Below the pieces are notes generated by a model. It saw nothing but the letters and a program-made list of their open reading frames with translations, was not told the origin of the DNA and did no database searches. From Pararheinheimera marina (GTDB lineage: Bacteria; Pseudomonadota; Gammaproteobacteria; Enterobacterales; Alteromonadaceae), in the NCBI RefSeq assembly GCF_042654345.1, contig NZ_JBHSGB010000001.1:248001-312000 (forward strand): 64,000 bases of DNA, given 5' to 3'. The translations under genes were made by a program, and so were the position numbers. Below, piece by piece: positions 16,795-25,573 of the stretch. Each line of letters opens with the position of its first letter. Position 1 is the stretch's first letter.

Positions 16795-17025
16795 ATGAAA
16801 CAAGAGCGTCGGCGTTCAGCCAAGAGTTTTAATCAGTTCTGGCAGCTGTTAAACCCGGCCCAACAGTTCTCCGTGTTTGAACTGCAGCGTTTTGGTTATG
16901 AGTTGTCTTTTGTAAGAAAGCTGGAACAACAGCACCTGGCCGTGTTAAAAGCCGGGGACCGGCTGGCCAGCGTCGACATTGAAGGTCAAATCAATATAGC
17001 ACCTACTGTGGTACTGCGGGATTAG
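16795..17025 (+). CDS. Small conserved-type hypothetical protein
   Basis: 76 residues from ATG 16795, with AGGAG 8-12 nt upstream formed by the last codons of the EVE gene. It is rich in aromatic and charged residues (KSFNQFWQLLNPAQQFSVFELQ, GYELSFVRKLEQQHLAVL) and ends in a beta-like VDIEGQINIAPTVVLR. I see no signal peptide or membrane helix, so it is cytosolic. I do not recognise a named domain; similar small proteins seem to occur in Alteromonadales, but that is from memory. Its last 4 nt overlap the end of the converging gene. Confidence 0.65.
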   Translation: MKQERRRSAKSFNQFWQLLNPAQQFSVFELQRFGYELSFVRKLEQQHLAVLKAGDRLASVDIEGQINIAPTVVLRD

Positions 17026-17525
17026 CTGGCTCTGCGGTCGGGAGCCGTCGAACTCTGCTCTTGCAGGATCTCCAAACCCTTATGACATAACTTGAAATAA
17101 GACGTCAGCGTATTGCTTTGCCATAACTCGGTCAGGATCGGGTAATGCCGCAGAAAGTTCTCGATATCATTCATCGTCAGCTCTGAATGCTTTTTCAGAT
17201 AGAACCCAAAGCTTTGTTTTGGCGTCAGCCCCTTGTTCGCCTGATCGCGGCACAAGGTAGGAATGGCTTTGAACAGTTGCTCAAGATGTGGTGCATGCAA
17301 AGGCAGTTTGGCTTGTTGACGTACCCAGTGCTGCAGTCTGGAGATCAGTTGCTGGCTTTGCTCTTCCGCCAGCCAGAACGCCAGATGCTCAACCTGCACC
17401 GATTGCTGCTCAGCAAAATGTAATTGCACTTTAAGCCGGTTGAACGCCTTGCTTTGTTGATCCAGCTTCATCACCAGAACCACTATTGGGGCTACCGCCA
17501 GTACCAGAAAAAATATCCACCACAT
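17022..17525 (-). CDS. Hypothetical protein with one membrane anchor
   Basis: 167 residues from ATG 17525, seven nt after GGAGGG; an in-frame TTG at 17540 lies upstream of that site and is unlikely. One N-terminal membrane helix (MWWIFFLVLAVAPIVVLVM) is followed by a helical, partly coiled-coil cytosolic or periplasmic region (about 22-165). I recognise no domain. Its 3' end overlaps the 76-residue gene by 4 nt. Confidence 0.65.
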   Translation of the reverse strand: MWWIFFLVLAVAPIVVLVMKLDQQSKAFNRLKVQLHFAEQQSVQVEHLAFWLAEEQSQQLISRLQHWVRQQAKLPLHAPHLEQLFKAIPTLCRDQANKGLTPKQSFGFYLKKHSELTMNDIENFLRHYPILTELWQSNTLTSYFKLCHKGLEILQEQSSTAPDRRAS

Positions 17526-17618
17526 CAGGCATCCCTCCAAGGATCATCCAGCTTGTTGACGCTTCCGGGCAAAATGAAACTTTACGCTGGGCTGCAGGGC
17601 GCGCACTCTAGCAAAGAG

Positions 17619-17657
17619 CACCCCCGACTGGCTACGCCAGTCAGGGTGAATTTTTTT
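17619..17657 (-). terminator. Probable terminator of the DUF885 gene
   Basis: GACTGGC (17626-17632) pairs with GCCAGTC (17636-17642) around a TAC loop. Outer CACCC (17619-17623) pairs with GGGTG (17644-17648). A T-run follows on the + strand and an A-run precedes on the - strand. It lies directly beyond the DUF885 stop, so it most likely ends that gene despite the weaker T-tract on its own strand. Confidence 0.65.
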
Positions 17658-19384
17658 CAGGCTTTGCCCGCCTGCTCAATATACTGAGTCACCTGCAACT
17701 CCAACTGAGACAGTGGCACACTGCCGTTCTTCAGCACAGCCTCATGGAAATCGCGCACGTTAAATTTGTCACCAAGCTGTTGTTCAGCTTGATTACGCAG
17801 CTTTTTGATGGTGATTTCGCCTAACTTGTAAGACAAAGCCTGGGCTGGCCAGCTAATGTAACGGTCAATTTCTGTGGTCACATTATGCATTGAAAGCGCG
17901 GTATGGCTGCCCAGATAATCCAATGCCTGCTGACGGCTCCAGCCCATTGTATGCATGCCTGTATCCACCACTAAGCGACAAGCGCGCCACATTTCATAAG
18001 TCAGTCGGCCAAAATTACTGTACGGGTCCTGATAAAAACCCATTTCCAGGCCCAGAAACTCCGAATACAAGCCCCAGCCTTCGCCAAACGCAGAGGTGTA
18101 GAAGTTACGTCGGTAATCGGGTTGGTCCGTCATTTCGGCGGCCAGCGCAATTTGCAGGTGATGGCCTGGCACGGCTTCATGCAAAGTTAAGGCTTCCAGC
18201 TCATAGAGCGGACGACGGTTCAGTGCATAGGTGTTGACCCAATAAAAGCCTGCCGAATCTGCTCTGCCGCGGCCAGAATAGCGGCCCGACGTGTATTTAG
18301 GTGCAATTTCCGCTGGCACCGGGGCTACGCCATAAGGTTGTCGCGGTAAGGTTTTAAACAACTTCGGTAATTCTGCGTCAGCCTTTTTTGCGATAAACGA
18401 AGCTTCTTTTAGCAGGTCGGTTGCCGTTTTGGCATAAAACTGCGGATCAGTCCGAAGAAACTCAATAAAGTCGGCAAAACTGCCTTTAAACCCCACCTGG
18501 TCGATCACTTGCTGCATTTCCGCTTTGATACGGGCCACTTCCTGCAATCCAAGCTGATGCACCTGCTGCGGTGTCATTTTCAACGTGGTGTAGTGTTCCA
18601 GCCGGTTTTGGTAAAAGGCTTCGCCCTGCGGCAATGCATTGGCGCCAATCTCGTCACGGGCCGATGGCCGGTAAGTACCGACAAAGAAATCATAAAACTG
18701 CTGATAAGCAGGGTTAATTTGTTGAGCGATTAATGCCTTGGCTTGCTGTTCAAACGAGGTCCAATCTGCGTCCGCAATAAACTGAGGTTTTTTCTTAAAA
18801 GGCCGGTAAAAAATACTCTGCTCCGGCGTTTCACTGATATAAGCCTGAATACTCTGCTCATAACCAGTAAGCACAGCTTTGGGTTGGGTGAATCCTTTGT
18901 CCATACCCTTGCGCATCCAATCGGTTTGCTGCTGCATATAACGGGGTACTGAGGCCAGCTTTGTCAGGTAATCCTGATAGGATTTAACCGAACTGAATTC
19001 GGTACCTGACGCCATAAAACCAAGGCTGGAGTGGAAGCCCGATTCCGACGTCAGTGGCATGTAATGTGCCCCAAAACGGTATTCATCAATGGCGTCCTGC
19101 AGTTCATACACCAGGATCTGATAATTAATCGCCTGCTGCTCATTTAAGCTGTTCTGATCTACCTGCTGCAGTTGTTTTAACAGGTGCAGCCGTTTCTGCT
19201 GTTTCTTTTCAAGTGCCTCTGGTGACATATCTGGCAAACGAGTGGCGCTGCGGTCGGATAACAGCTGCTCTTGTTGCCATATTTGTGCGGACAGCTGGTC
19301 AAAGCCCGCCGTTGCGGGAGCGACTTTGGCGGCACAGGCGGCCAAAGACAAGGTTAAACTCAGGGCGATCAGTGTTCTCTGCAT
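17657..19384 (-). CDS. DUF885-family putative metallopeptidase, lipoprotein
   Basis: 575 residues from ATG 19384 (AAGGAG). The N-terminus is a lipoprotein signal, with lipobox LAAC at about residues 14-17. The rest matches the DUF885 family, with the zinc-type motif LTLHEAVPGHHLQIALA (HExxxGHH) and downstream GEGWGLYSEFLG and HTMGWSRQQALDYL blocks. These proteins look like M32/M3-type metallopeptidases anchored in the cell envelope, but substrates are mostly unknown. It is transcribed alone, divergent from a diguanylate cyclase gene. Confidence 0.88.
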   Translation of the reverse strand: MQRTLIALSLTLSLAACAAKVAPATAGFDQLSAQIWQQEQLLSDRSATRLPDMSPEALEKKQQKRLHLLKQLQQVDQNSLNEQQAINYQILVYELQDAIDEYRFGAHYMPLTSESGFHSSLGFMASGTEFSSVKSYQDYLTKLASVPRYMQQQTDWMRKGMDKGFTQPKAVLTGYEQSIQAYISETPEQSIFYRPFKKKPQFIADADWTSFEQQAKALIAQQINPAYQQFYDFFVGTYRPSARDEIGANALPQGEAFYQNRLEHYTTLKMTPQQVHQLGLQEVARIKAEMQQVIDQVGFKGSFADFIEFLRTDPQFYAKTATDLLKEASFIAKKADAELPKLFKTLPRQPYGVAPVPAEIAPKYTSGRYSGRGRADSAGFYWVNTYALNRRPLYELEALTLHEAVPGHHLQIALAAEMTDQPDYRRNFYTSAFGEGWGLYSEFLGLEMGFYQDPYSNFGRLTYEMWRACRLVVDTGMHTMGWSRQQALDYLGSHTALSMHNVTTEIDRYISWPAQALSYKLGEITIKKLRNQAEQQLGDKFNVRDFHEAVLKNGSVPLSQLELQVTQYIEQAGKA

Positions 19385-19705
19385 TATTATTCTCCTTGTT
19401 TTTTCTGATTCTACTCTGACAAGCCAAGAGCTCCAGCTGAACTGTCCGGGCTTTCTGGAGATTGGCCGTATTCTGTAGACAAAGTCAGTTATTTCGACAG
19501 CTTTTAACGGCTTAACTGCTAAAAGCACATTTAAAAATGCTCAAAACTAAAAAAATAATCTGTTAAGTCCCAAGCAAATGCAGACTTTTTTTTACAGATA
19601 TGTCAGCTTAGTGGAAAGCGGTTGCTTGCCTTAGTGTTAGATTCGCGTAACATGGCAAAAATAACGCTAAATGAGCAGTAAAATTTAGTTGGAGTCAGGT
19701 TTGGC
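19385..19705. promoter_or_regulatory. Divergent intergenic region (DUF885 gene / diguanylate cyclase)
   Basis: 321 nt without a convincing ORF. About 19530-19600 is clearly more AT-rich than its surroundings (A-runs, then a run of eight T around 19585), as expected for promoter DNA. I could not assign a -35/-10 pair with proper spacing, and no known operator stands out. The GGAG site of the downstream gene lies near 19690. Confidence 0.4.
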
Positions 19706-20728
19706 ATGAAATATCAGGACTCAATCGATCAAGCGAGTGAGAAGGCGGCGCTAACGTCGGCCTTTTTGCAGCGGTATCGTTTGGCAGCCCACCCGGTTAA
19801 TTACACCGTGATTTATGAGTACATCAGCGGTCACAATGCCGGTTTATGCCATGCTATCGAACAAAAACTGGCTGCCCAAGCCAATTTTGACGACTTTGTG
19901 ATGGCCGAGCTGTACAGCCAATGGCTGTTACCGCAGCAAGCCCGGCAAGAAGCTTTAGCCCAGCAAGTCACCACCATGCTGGCGAAACTGTCCGGCACGA
20001 CCGACATTGCCAATGAAGCCGTTCAACAGTACATAGATATGCTGGATCAGGTGTTACTCGGCCTCGACCCCAATAACAGCAATCGCAGCAAAGACAGCAT
20101 TAATAAAGCCATCAGCGCGACTTACGCCATTAAAGCGTCCCAGCAAAAATTGCAGGACCAGCTCGAATTTTCCAACGAACAATGCCACCACTTACGTGAC
20201 GAGCTGGAGCGCTTAAAACAAGAGCGCCAGCTGGATCCACTGACCGGCCTGTATAACCGCCTAGCCATGCAGGAACATCTGGATCTGTGGCTCAGTGAAA
20301 ATCCGCATCGGCGCATTGCCGCTATTGCCGTGGATCTTGACCATTTCGCCCAGTTTAACCAGGACTATGGCGCTGGCATTGGCGATGTGATTTTAAGCAA
20401 AGTGGCACGCAAAATCGCCAGTTATGTGCAGGAAAGCGGATTACCTGTGCGCTGTGGCGGTGAAGAGTTCCTGATCCTGCTGCCGGATGTCGATTTACGC
20501 ACTGCCGGTGAAATTGCCGAGCAAGTACGACGTGGCGTGGAAAAACTGCGTTTTGTGTCGTCCAAAAGCAAAAAGACCTTACCCAAAATCACCATTTCTC
20601 TGGGTGTCTCCATCTACAACACCGCAGAAAACTGGCACCAGTTTTTATCGCGTTCAGCCCGGGTGCTGCAGGAAGCCAAACATCGCGGCCGTAACCAGGT
20701 TGCCAACGAGCTGATGCTGGCCGTGTAA
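19706..20728 (+). CDS. Soluble diguanylate cyclase (GGDEF domain)
   Basis: 340 residues with no signal peptide or membrane helix. Residues 1-150 are an all-helical sensor-like region I do not recognise. A short coiled coil (about 145-180) then leads into a GGDEF domain beginning at DPLTGLYNRLAM. The active site is GGEEF (251-255), which supports c-di-GMP synthesis. The position for the inhibitory RxxD site holds QESG, so product inhibition through that site is unlikely. Its stop codon abuts the next start (TAAATG). Confidence 0.93.
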   Translation: MKYQDSIDQASEKAALTSAFLQRYRLAAHPVNYTVIYEYISGHNAGLCHAIEQKLAAQANFDDFVMAELYSQWLLPQQARQEALAQQVTTMLAKLSGTTDIANEAVQQYIDMLDQVLLGLDPNNSNRSKDSINKAISATYAIKASQQKLQDQLEFSNEQCHHLRDELERLKQERQLDPLTGLYNRLAMQEHLDLWLSENPHRRIAAIAVDLDHFAQFNQDYGAGIGDVILSKVARKIASYVQESGLPVRCGGEEFLILLPDVDLRTAGEIAEQVRRGVEKLRFVSSKSKKTLPKITISLGVSIYNTAENWHQFLSRSARVLQEAKHRGRNQVANELMLAV

Positions 20729-21799
20729 ATGGCAGCAGCACTGAAAGACTGCTATTCCCCCTCCTTTGTTCAACAGCTGGGTCTACTGTGCCAACACCAG
20801 GACCCGGCTTTCCAGCTGAGCGCTTTTCACGCCTATGTACTGACAGATGACTGGCCAGAGCTGGAACTGAAACAACGGATGCGCCGCATCAGTACTGGAC
20901 TCGGCCTGCATTTAACCCAACCTTATGCCGCCGCACTTGCTGTTGTGCTTCAGGTCGCCAGGCAATTTTCCGGCTTACCAGGGTTGGTGTTTCCCGACTT
21001 TGTCGAAGTTTATGGGCTGGAGCAGCCGACTTTATCTATACCGGCACTGGGTGAACTGACCCGCTATTCCAGCAGCGAATTTGCCATCCGGCCTTATTTG
21101 TTGCGTTACCCTGAGTTGGTCCTGCCTCAACTCTTGCTCTGGGCACAGTCTCCTGACCTGCACCAGCGCCGCCTGGCCAGTGAAGGTGCCCGGCCACGGC
21201 TACCCTGGGGATTAGCGCTGAAAAATTATCAGCAGGACCCGTCCGCTTTGCTGCCGCTACTGGAGCAACTAAAAGCCGATCCGGAACCTTATGTGCAGCG
21301 CAGTGTCGCCAATCATCTGAATGACATCAGCAAAGATCATCCTCAACTGGTGCTGGACCTGGCAGCTCGCTGGCTGAATCACAGCGCAGTCACCAACTGG
21401 ATTTTACGCCATGCGCTGCGGGGCTTGCTCAAACAAGCCAACCCGCAGGCACTGCTGTTATTTGGTATTACACCTGTGGCCTTAACTGCCAAGCTAAGCC
21501 TGAGCAGTCCAAGCGCTTCGGCCAGTCAGCCGTTGCACTTTCAGATCAGCCTCGCAGGTTCGGCCCCGCCATGTCAGCTGCGGCTGGAATACCGCATTGG
21601 CTACCTGAAGAAAAATGGCAAGCTCAGTTTTAAGGTGTTTCAATGGGCCAAACCCAAATGGCAAGGCCAGCCTTTGCAGCTCGCCAGACAACAGGCGTTT
21701 GTCGACCTGACCACCCGCAAACATTACCCAGGCCAACACCAGCTGGAGATTTGGCTGAACGGCCATTGTGTTGCCCAGCAGTCATTTGAGCTTCGCTAA
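20729..21799 (+). CDS. DNA alkylation repair protein, AlkC-like, with a C-terminal Ig-like extension
   Basis: 356 residues. The first ~245 are HEAT-like helical repeats with the AlkC/AlkD signature QRRLASEGARPRLPWG (about 149-164) and YVQRSVANHLNDISKDHP. This is a family of non-base-flipping glycosylases acting on N3-methyladenine-type lesions. Residues ~250-356 are beta-rich (LTAKLSLSS, LEYRIGYLKKNGKL, HQLEIWLNG) and match my memory of the Ig-like domain of some AlkC enzymes. It starts directly after the diguanylate cyclase stop, so the two are probably translated together. No LexA box is seen nearby. Confidence 0.8.
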   Translation: MAAALKDCYSPSFVQQLGLLCQHQDPAFQLSAFHAYVLTDDWPELELKQRMRRISTGLGLHLTQPYAAALAVVLQVARQFSGLPGLVFPDFVEVYGLEQPTLSIPALGELTRYSSSEFAIRPYLLRYPELVLPQLLLWAQSPDLHQRRLASEGARPRLPWGLALKNYQQDPSALLPLLEQLKADPEPYVQRSVANHLNDISKDHPQLVLDLAARWLNHSAVTNWILRHALRGLLKQANPQALLLFGITPVALTAKLSLSSPSASASQPLHFQISLAGSAPPCQLRLEYRIGYLKKNGKLSFKVFQWAKPKWQGQPLQLARQQAFVDLTTRKHYPGQHQLEIWLNGHCVAQQSFELR

Positions 21800-21840
21800 C
21801 GGATATCTGGCACTGAGCTGGACAGAAAGTCCGCGCAATG

Positions 21841-21884
21841 ATTGGCGTTGTCGCCTGAATCTTTTACACTAACGCCAATTTTTC
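21841..21884 (+). terminator. Possible terminator between the alkC-like gene and ubiE
   Basis: ATTGGCGTT (21841-21849) pairs perfectly with AACGCCAAT (21871-21879), followed by TTTTC. The 21-nt loop is long for an intrinsic terminator, so it could also be a leader structure of ubiE. Confidence 0.45.
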
Positions 21885-21900
21885 TGCCTGAGGCTTATTT

Positions 21901-22653
21901 ATGTCAGACCAGTCCAATCAAACCCACTTTGGTTTTAAAACAGTACGGCAGGAAGAAAAAGTGTCGATGGTGGCCAATGTGTTTCACTCCGTGGCCGGTA
22001 AATACGACCTGATGAACGATTTAATGTCGATGGGCATTCACCGTTTGTGGAAACGCTTCACTATCGACAGCAGCGGCGTGCGCGCCGGTCATCAGGTGCT
22101 GGACCTGGCGGGTGGCACCGGTGACATCACAGCGTTATTTTCTAAACGTGTGGGGCCAACCGGCAAAGTGGTACTGGCTGATATCAATGAGTCTATGCTG
22201 AATGTCGGTCGTGACAAACTGCGTGACCTGGGTTTAGTCAACAATATTCAGTATGTGCAGGCCAATGCTGAAGCCTTACCTTTTGCCGACAACAGTTTCG
22301 ACATTATCAGCATTGGCTTTGGTTTACGTAACGTCACCGACAAAGATGCCGCTTTGCGTTCTATGTACCGCGTGCTGAAGCCGGGTGGCCGGCTGTTGGT
22401 GCTGGAGTTTTCCAAACCTGAATACGACTGGCTGAGCAAAGTCTACGACTTGTACTCCTTTAAATTGCTGCCGACCATAGGTCAACTGGTGGCCAATGAC
22501 AAAGACAGTTATCAATACCTGGCAGAATCGATCCGGATGCACCCGGACCAGGAAACCCTGAAGCAGATGATGCAAAACGCCGGTTTTGAGCATGTCAGCT
22601 ATCACAACCTGACAGGTGGCATAGTCGCGCTGCACAAAGGGTACAAATTCTGA
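21901..22653 (+). CDS. ubiE: Ubiquinone/menaquinone methyltransferase UbiE
   Basis: 250 residues, the usual length. SAM-binding motif I is VLDLAGGTGDITALF; later blocks are DINESMLNVGRDK, FDIISIGFGLRNVTDKDAAL and PGGRLLVLEFSKPE. It C-methylates the benzoquinol ring in ubiquinone synthesis (and demethylmenaquinol if present). It is the first gene of a run in which each neighbour overlaps or nearly touches the next: ubiE-ubiJ-ubiB-tatA-tatB-tatC-hypothetical-tatD-dgc-hemB. Confidence 0.98.
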   Translation: MSDQSNQTHFGFKTVRQEEKVSMVANVFHSVAGKYDLMNDLMSMGIHRLWKRFTIDSSGVRAGHQVLDLAGGTGDITALFSKRVGPTGKVVLADINESMLNVGRDKLRDLGLVNNIQYVQANAEALPFADNSFDIISIGFGLRNVTDKDAALRSMYRVLKPGGRLLVLEFSKPEYDWLSKVYDLYSFKLLPTIGQLVANDKDSYQYLAESIRMHPDQETLKQMMQNAGFEHVSYHNLTGGIVALHKGYKF

Positions 22654-23261
22654 TGTTGAACCTGCTGCCACAGCTGATTTGCGCTGCTTTTGAGAAAGCA
22701 CTGCAAAAGCTGCTGGCTATGGACCCGGCAGCAGAGCGCCTGCTGAGTAGCGTGCAAGGCAAACAGCTGGCGGTAAAGCTCACAGAACTGCCCTGGCGTT
22801 TTGTATTATCCGCCTCTGAACACCAGTTACTGCTGAACCAGCATCAGGAACCAGCCGACTGTGAAATTTGCACCGATCTCGCCACAGCCCGTCAGTTGTC
22901 AGACCCCAGCCAGCTGACCCGTTTGATTAAACAAGACAAATTGTGCATTCAGGGTGATTTGCAGGTCGCACAAAAATTCAGTCAGGTACTGCAACAACTG
23001 GATCCCGACTGGCAGCAAGAACTCTCTGTCTGGTTGGGCGATGCACTGGCGCATAAGCTGGCGACCGCACTGACGCAAGTCCAGCAGTTGCTGCAGCACA
23101 AACTGGCACAACTGCAGCAACAAAGTGTGGAACTGCTGCAAGACGAGTTACAAACAAGCCCCAGCCGCGCCGAGTATCAACAGTTTCAACAAAACCTGAC
23201 CGCGGTGCAAACCCGGCTTGAGCAATTAAGCCGTCAACTGAAAACCCTGCAGGAGTCCTAG
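22653..23261 (+). CDS. ubiJ: Ubiquinone biosynthesis accessory factor UbiJ (SCP2 domain)
   Basis: 202 residues: an N-terminal SCP2-like lipid-binding domain (about 15-115, including LLSSVQGKQLAVKLTELPW and the LCIQGDLQVAQKF block) and a glutamine-rich coiled-coil tail (about 125-202). With UbiK it forms the lipid-binding scaffold of the soluble Ubi complex. Its first base is the last base of the ubiE stop, and its stop overlaps the ubiB GTG. Confidence 0.92.
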   Translation: MLNLLPQLICAAFEKALQKLLAMDPAAERLLSSVQGKQLAVKLTELPWRFVLSASEHQLLLNQHQEPADCEICTDLATARQLSDPSQLTRLIKQDKLCIQGDLQVAQKFSQVLQQLDPDWQQELSVWLGDALAHKLATALTQVQQLLQHKLAQLQQQSVELLQDELQTSPSRAEYQQFQQNLTAVQTRLEQLSRQLKTLQES

Positions 23262-24883
23262 TGGGTATTAAGCGCTTTTATCAGATTTTCAGTACCTTAC
23301 TGCGCTTTGGCCTGGACAACCTGGTGCCTGAAAAATGGCGTCCCTGGTACTGGCAGTTGCTGCGAAGCGGCGCCTTTTGGTTAAATAACCGCCATCCGGA
23401 AAAAACTCAGGGCGAACGGCTGCGGCTGGCGTTACAGCAGTTAGGTCCTGTGTGGGTCAAATTTGGCCAGATGTTGTCGACCCGCCGCGATTTATTCCCG
23501 GATGAATGGGTCGACGAGCTGGCCAAGCTGCAGGATAAAGTCAGCCCTTTCCCTGGTGAACAAGCCGAAGCTGTGGTGAAGAAGCAGTTAAACCTGCACA
23601 GCCTGGATACGTTATTCAACTATTTCGACCTGACCCCTTTGGCGTCAGCCTCCATTGCCCAAGTGCACACTGCAGGCCTGAAACAAGCCGACGGCACTGT
23701 GGTGGATGTGGTCGTCAAAGTGATCCGGCCCGACATCAAGCCACAAATTCTGGCCGATCTGGAACTGATGGAAGCCATGGCCGGATTGGTGGCCCGTTAT
23801 CTGCCAGACGGCAAACGGCTGCGACCGAAAGAAGTAGTGGCCGAATACCGCAAAACTATTCTTGATGAGCTGGATTTACAACGCGAAGCCGCCAATGCCA
23901 TTCAGTTGCGGCGCAATTTCGAAGGCTCAGATTCGCTGTATGTGCCTTATGTTTATGCCGATTACAGCCGTCCTTCAGTGATGGTGATGGAGCGCATTTA
24001 CGGCATTCCGGTCTCCGACATTGCGGCGTTAAAAGCTCAGGGTACCAATATGGAGTTGTTGGCTAAACGTGGGGTCGAAGTGTTTTTCACCCAGGTGTTC
24101 CGCGACAGTTTTTTCCACGCTGATATGCACCCTGGCAATATCTTTGTATCACGCGAGAATCCGGACAACCCTCAGTACATTGGCATTGATTGCGGCATTG
24201 TCGGCACCTTAAACAAAGAAGATAAACGTTATCTGGCAGAGAACTTTGTCGCTTTCTTTAACCGGGATTATTTAAAAGTGGCTCAGCTGCATGTGGACTC
24301 GGGCTGGGTGCCGGCTGATACCAGTGTCGAAGAGTTTGAAAGCGCCATTCGTACTGTCTGTGAACCTATTTTCCAGAAACCGCTGCAGGATATCTCCTTT
24401 GGTCAGGTGTTGTTTAACCTGTTCAATACGGCGCGCCGTTTTAATATGCAGGTGCAACCTCAACTGGTGTTGCTGCAAAAAACCCTGCTGTATATCGAAG
24501 GCCTGGGTCGTCAGCTTTACCCTCAACTGGATTTATGGCAAACGGCGAAACCCTTTCTGGAAAACTGGGTCCAACAGCAAATGGGACCGACCGCGCTTTG
24601 GCGTGAGCTGAAAGCCAATTTGCCATTCTGGGCAGAAAAACTGCCTGAAATGCCCGGCTTGTTGCACAACTACCTGCAGCAAGGCCCCAAAAACCAACTG
24701 GCATTGTTGCAACAACTGCAGCAGTTACAGCTGCAGCAGCAGGAACAGACAAAAAAACTGACCTGTGCGGTGTTTGGTGGTATGAGTTTTGTGGCCACTG
24801 TCTTATTATTGACATCTGGCTGGACTATAACAGCAGCCTGCGGTGGCTTAATCACGGCAGCTATGCTTTGGAAAATACGCTGA
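23261..24883 (+). CDS. ubiB: Ubiquinone biosynthesis protein UbiB (ADCK/ABC1-like atypical kinase/ATPase)
   Basis: 540 residues from GTG 23261, which shares a base with the ubiJ stop. The family's KxGQ motif is in LGPVWVKFGQMLSTRRDLFP. Other landmarks are the A-rich loop LASASIAQVHTA, an invariant lysine in VVKVIRPDI, FFHADMHPGNIFV and GIDCGIVG. Two C-terminal membrane helices follow a Q-rich stretch (LLQQLQQLQLQQQEQ). UbiB supports ubiquinone synthesis at the membrane, probably by ATP-driven extraction of lipid intermediates. Confidence 0.97.
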   Translation: MGIKRFYQIFSTLLRFGLDNLVPEKWRPWYWQLLRSGAFWLNNRHPEKTQGERLRLALQQLGPVWVKFGQMLSTRRDLFPDEWVDELAKLQDKVSPFPGEQAEAVVKKQLNLHSLDTLFNYFDLTPLASASIAQVHTAGLKQADGTVVDVVVKVIRPDIKPQILADLELMEAMAGLVARYLPDGKRLRPKEVVAEYRKTILDELDLQREAANAIQLRRNFEGSDSLYVPYVYADYSRPSVMVMERIYGIPVSDIAALKAQGTNMELLAKRGVEVFFTQVFRDSFFHADMHPGNIFVSRENPDNPQYIGIDCGIVGTLNKEDKRYLAENFVAFFNRDYLKVAQLHVDSGWVPADTSVEEFESAIRTVCEPIFQKPLQDISFGQVLFNLFNTARRFNMQVQPQLVLLQKTLLYIEGLGRQLYPQLDLWQTAKPFLENWVQQQMGPTALWRELKANLPFWAEKLPEMPGLLHNYLQQGPKNQLALLQQLQQLQLQQQEQTKKLTCAVFGGMSFVATVLLLTSGWTITAACGGLITAAMLWKIR

Positions 24884-24925
24884 GCTTCAACTGGCGCAGC
24901 AGGCAGTAACAAGGGGATATTCAAC

Positions 24926-25177
24926 ATGGGTTTCGGTGGTATCAGTATTTGGCAACTTCTGATTGTGCTGGTTATTATCGTGCTGTTATTCGGCACAAAA
25001 CGTTTACGCGGTCTGGGCTCAGATTTAGGCTCAGCCATTAAAGGCTTTCGCAGTTCCGTGAAAGAACAGGACGACGCAGAAGTACCGACGCCTGCCGCAG
25101 TCGAGCAAAAACCTGCGGCACCTGCTCAGTCAGTCGCCAGCCAGCCTGAACAGCAAAAATCAACTGATCAACGCTAA
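24926..25177 (+). CDS. tatA: Sec-independent translocase subunit TatA
   Basis: 83 residues: GFGGISIWQLLIVLVIIVLLFGTKRLRGLGSDLGSAIKGFR, the classic short membrane helix, FGTKRLRGLG hinge and amphipathic helix. An acidic, Pro/Gln/Ala-rich tail follows. TatA oligomers form the conduit for folded proteins. AAGGGGA precedes the ATG; 42 nt separate it from ubiB. Confidence 0.97.
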   Translation: MGFGGISIWQLLIVLVIIVLLFGTKRLRGLGSDLGSAIKGFRSSVKEQDDAEVPTPAAVEQKPAAPAQSVASQPEQQKSTDQR

Positions 25178-25573
25178 ATGAGTTTTTGGGAGCTGGTGGT
25201 TATCGCCATCGTCGCTTTGTTGGTGTTAGGCCCTGAGCGACTGCCTGCAGCCATTCGGAGCGTCAGTGAATTTATCCGTGGAGTCAAACAGTTTGGTCAG
25301 CAAATGCAGGCCGAACTGAATGACGAACTGCGGGTTCAGGAGCTGCATGAAAAGCTGAAACAGGCGGAAGAAAAAGGCCTGTTGAATCTGAACAGCGAAG
25401 AAATGAAAGCCATTGCTGAATTACGCCAGGCGGCTGCGGATGTGACCAATCCATACCCCACTTCAGCAGTTCAGGCCCCAACAGCCCCAGCCGCACCGGC
25501 AGTCGACGCGACTGGCGGGTCAGCCCCTTCGGCATCAACCACAGACAATTATGAGCAACACAAACCCCAATAG
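25178..25573 (+). CDS. tatB: Sec-independent translocase subunit TatB
   Basis: 131 residues starting directly after the tatA stop. FWELVVIAIVALLVLGPERLPAAIRSV contains the TatB-type LGPERLP hinge (a Glu-Pro pair where TatA has FGTKRL), then a long amphipathic helix and a Pro/Ala-rich tail. TatB joins TatC to form the receptor for twin-arginine signals. Its last 23 nt overlap tatC. Confidence 0.96.
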   Translation: MSFWELVVIAIVALLVLGPERLPAAIRSVSEFIRGVKQFGQQMQAELNDELRVQELHEKLKQAEEKGLLNLNSEEMKAIAELRQAAADVTNPYPTSAVQAPTAPAAPAVDATGGSAPSASTTDNYEQHKPQ

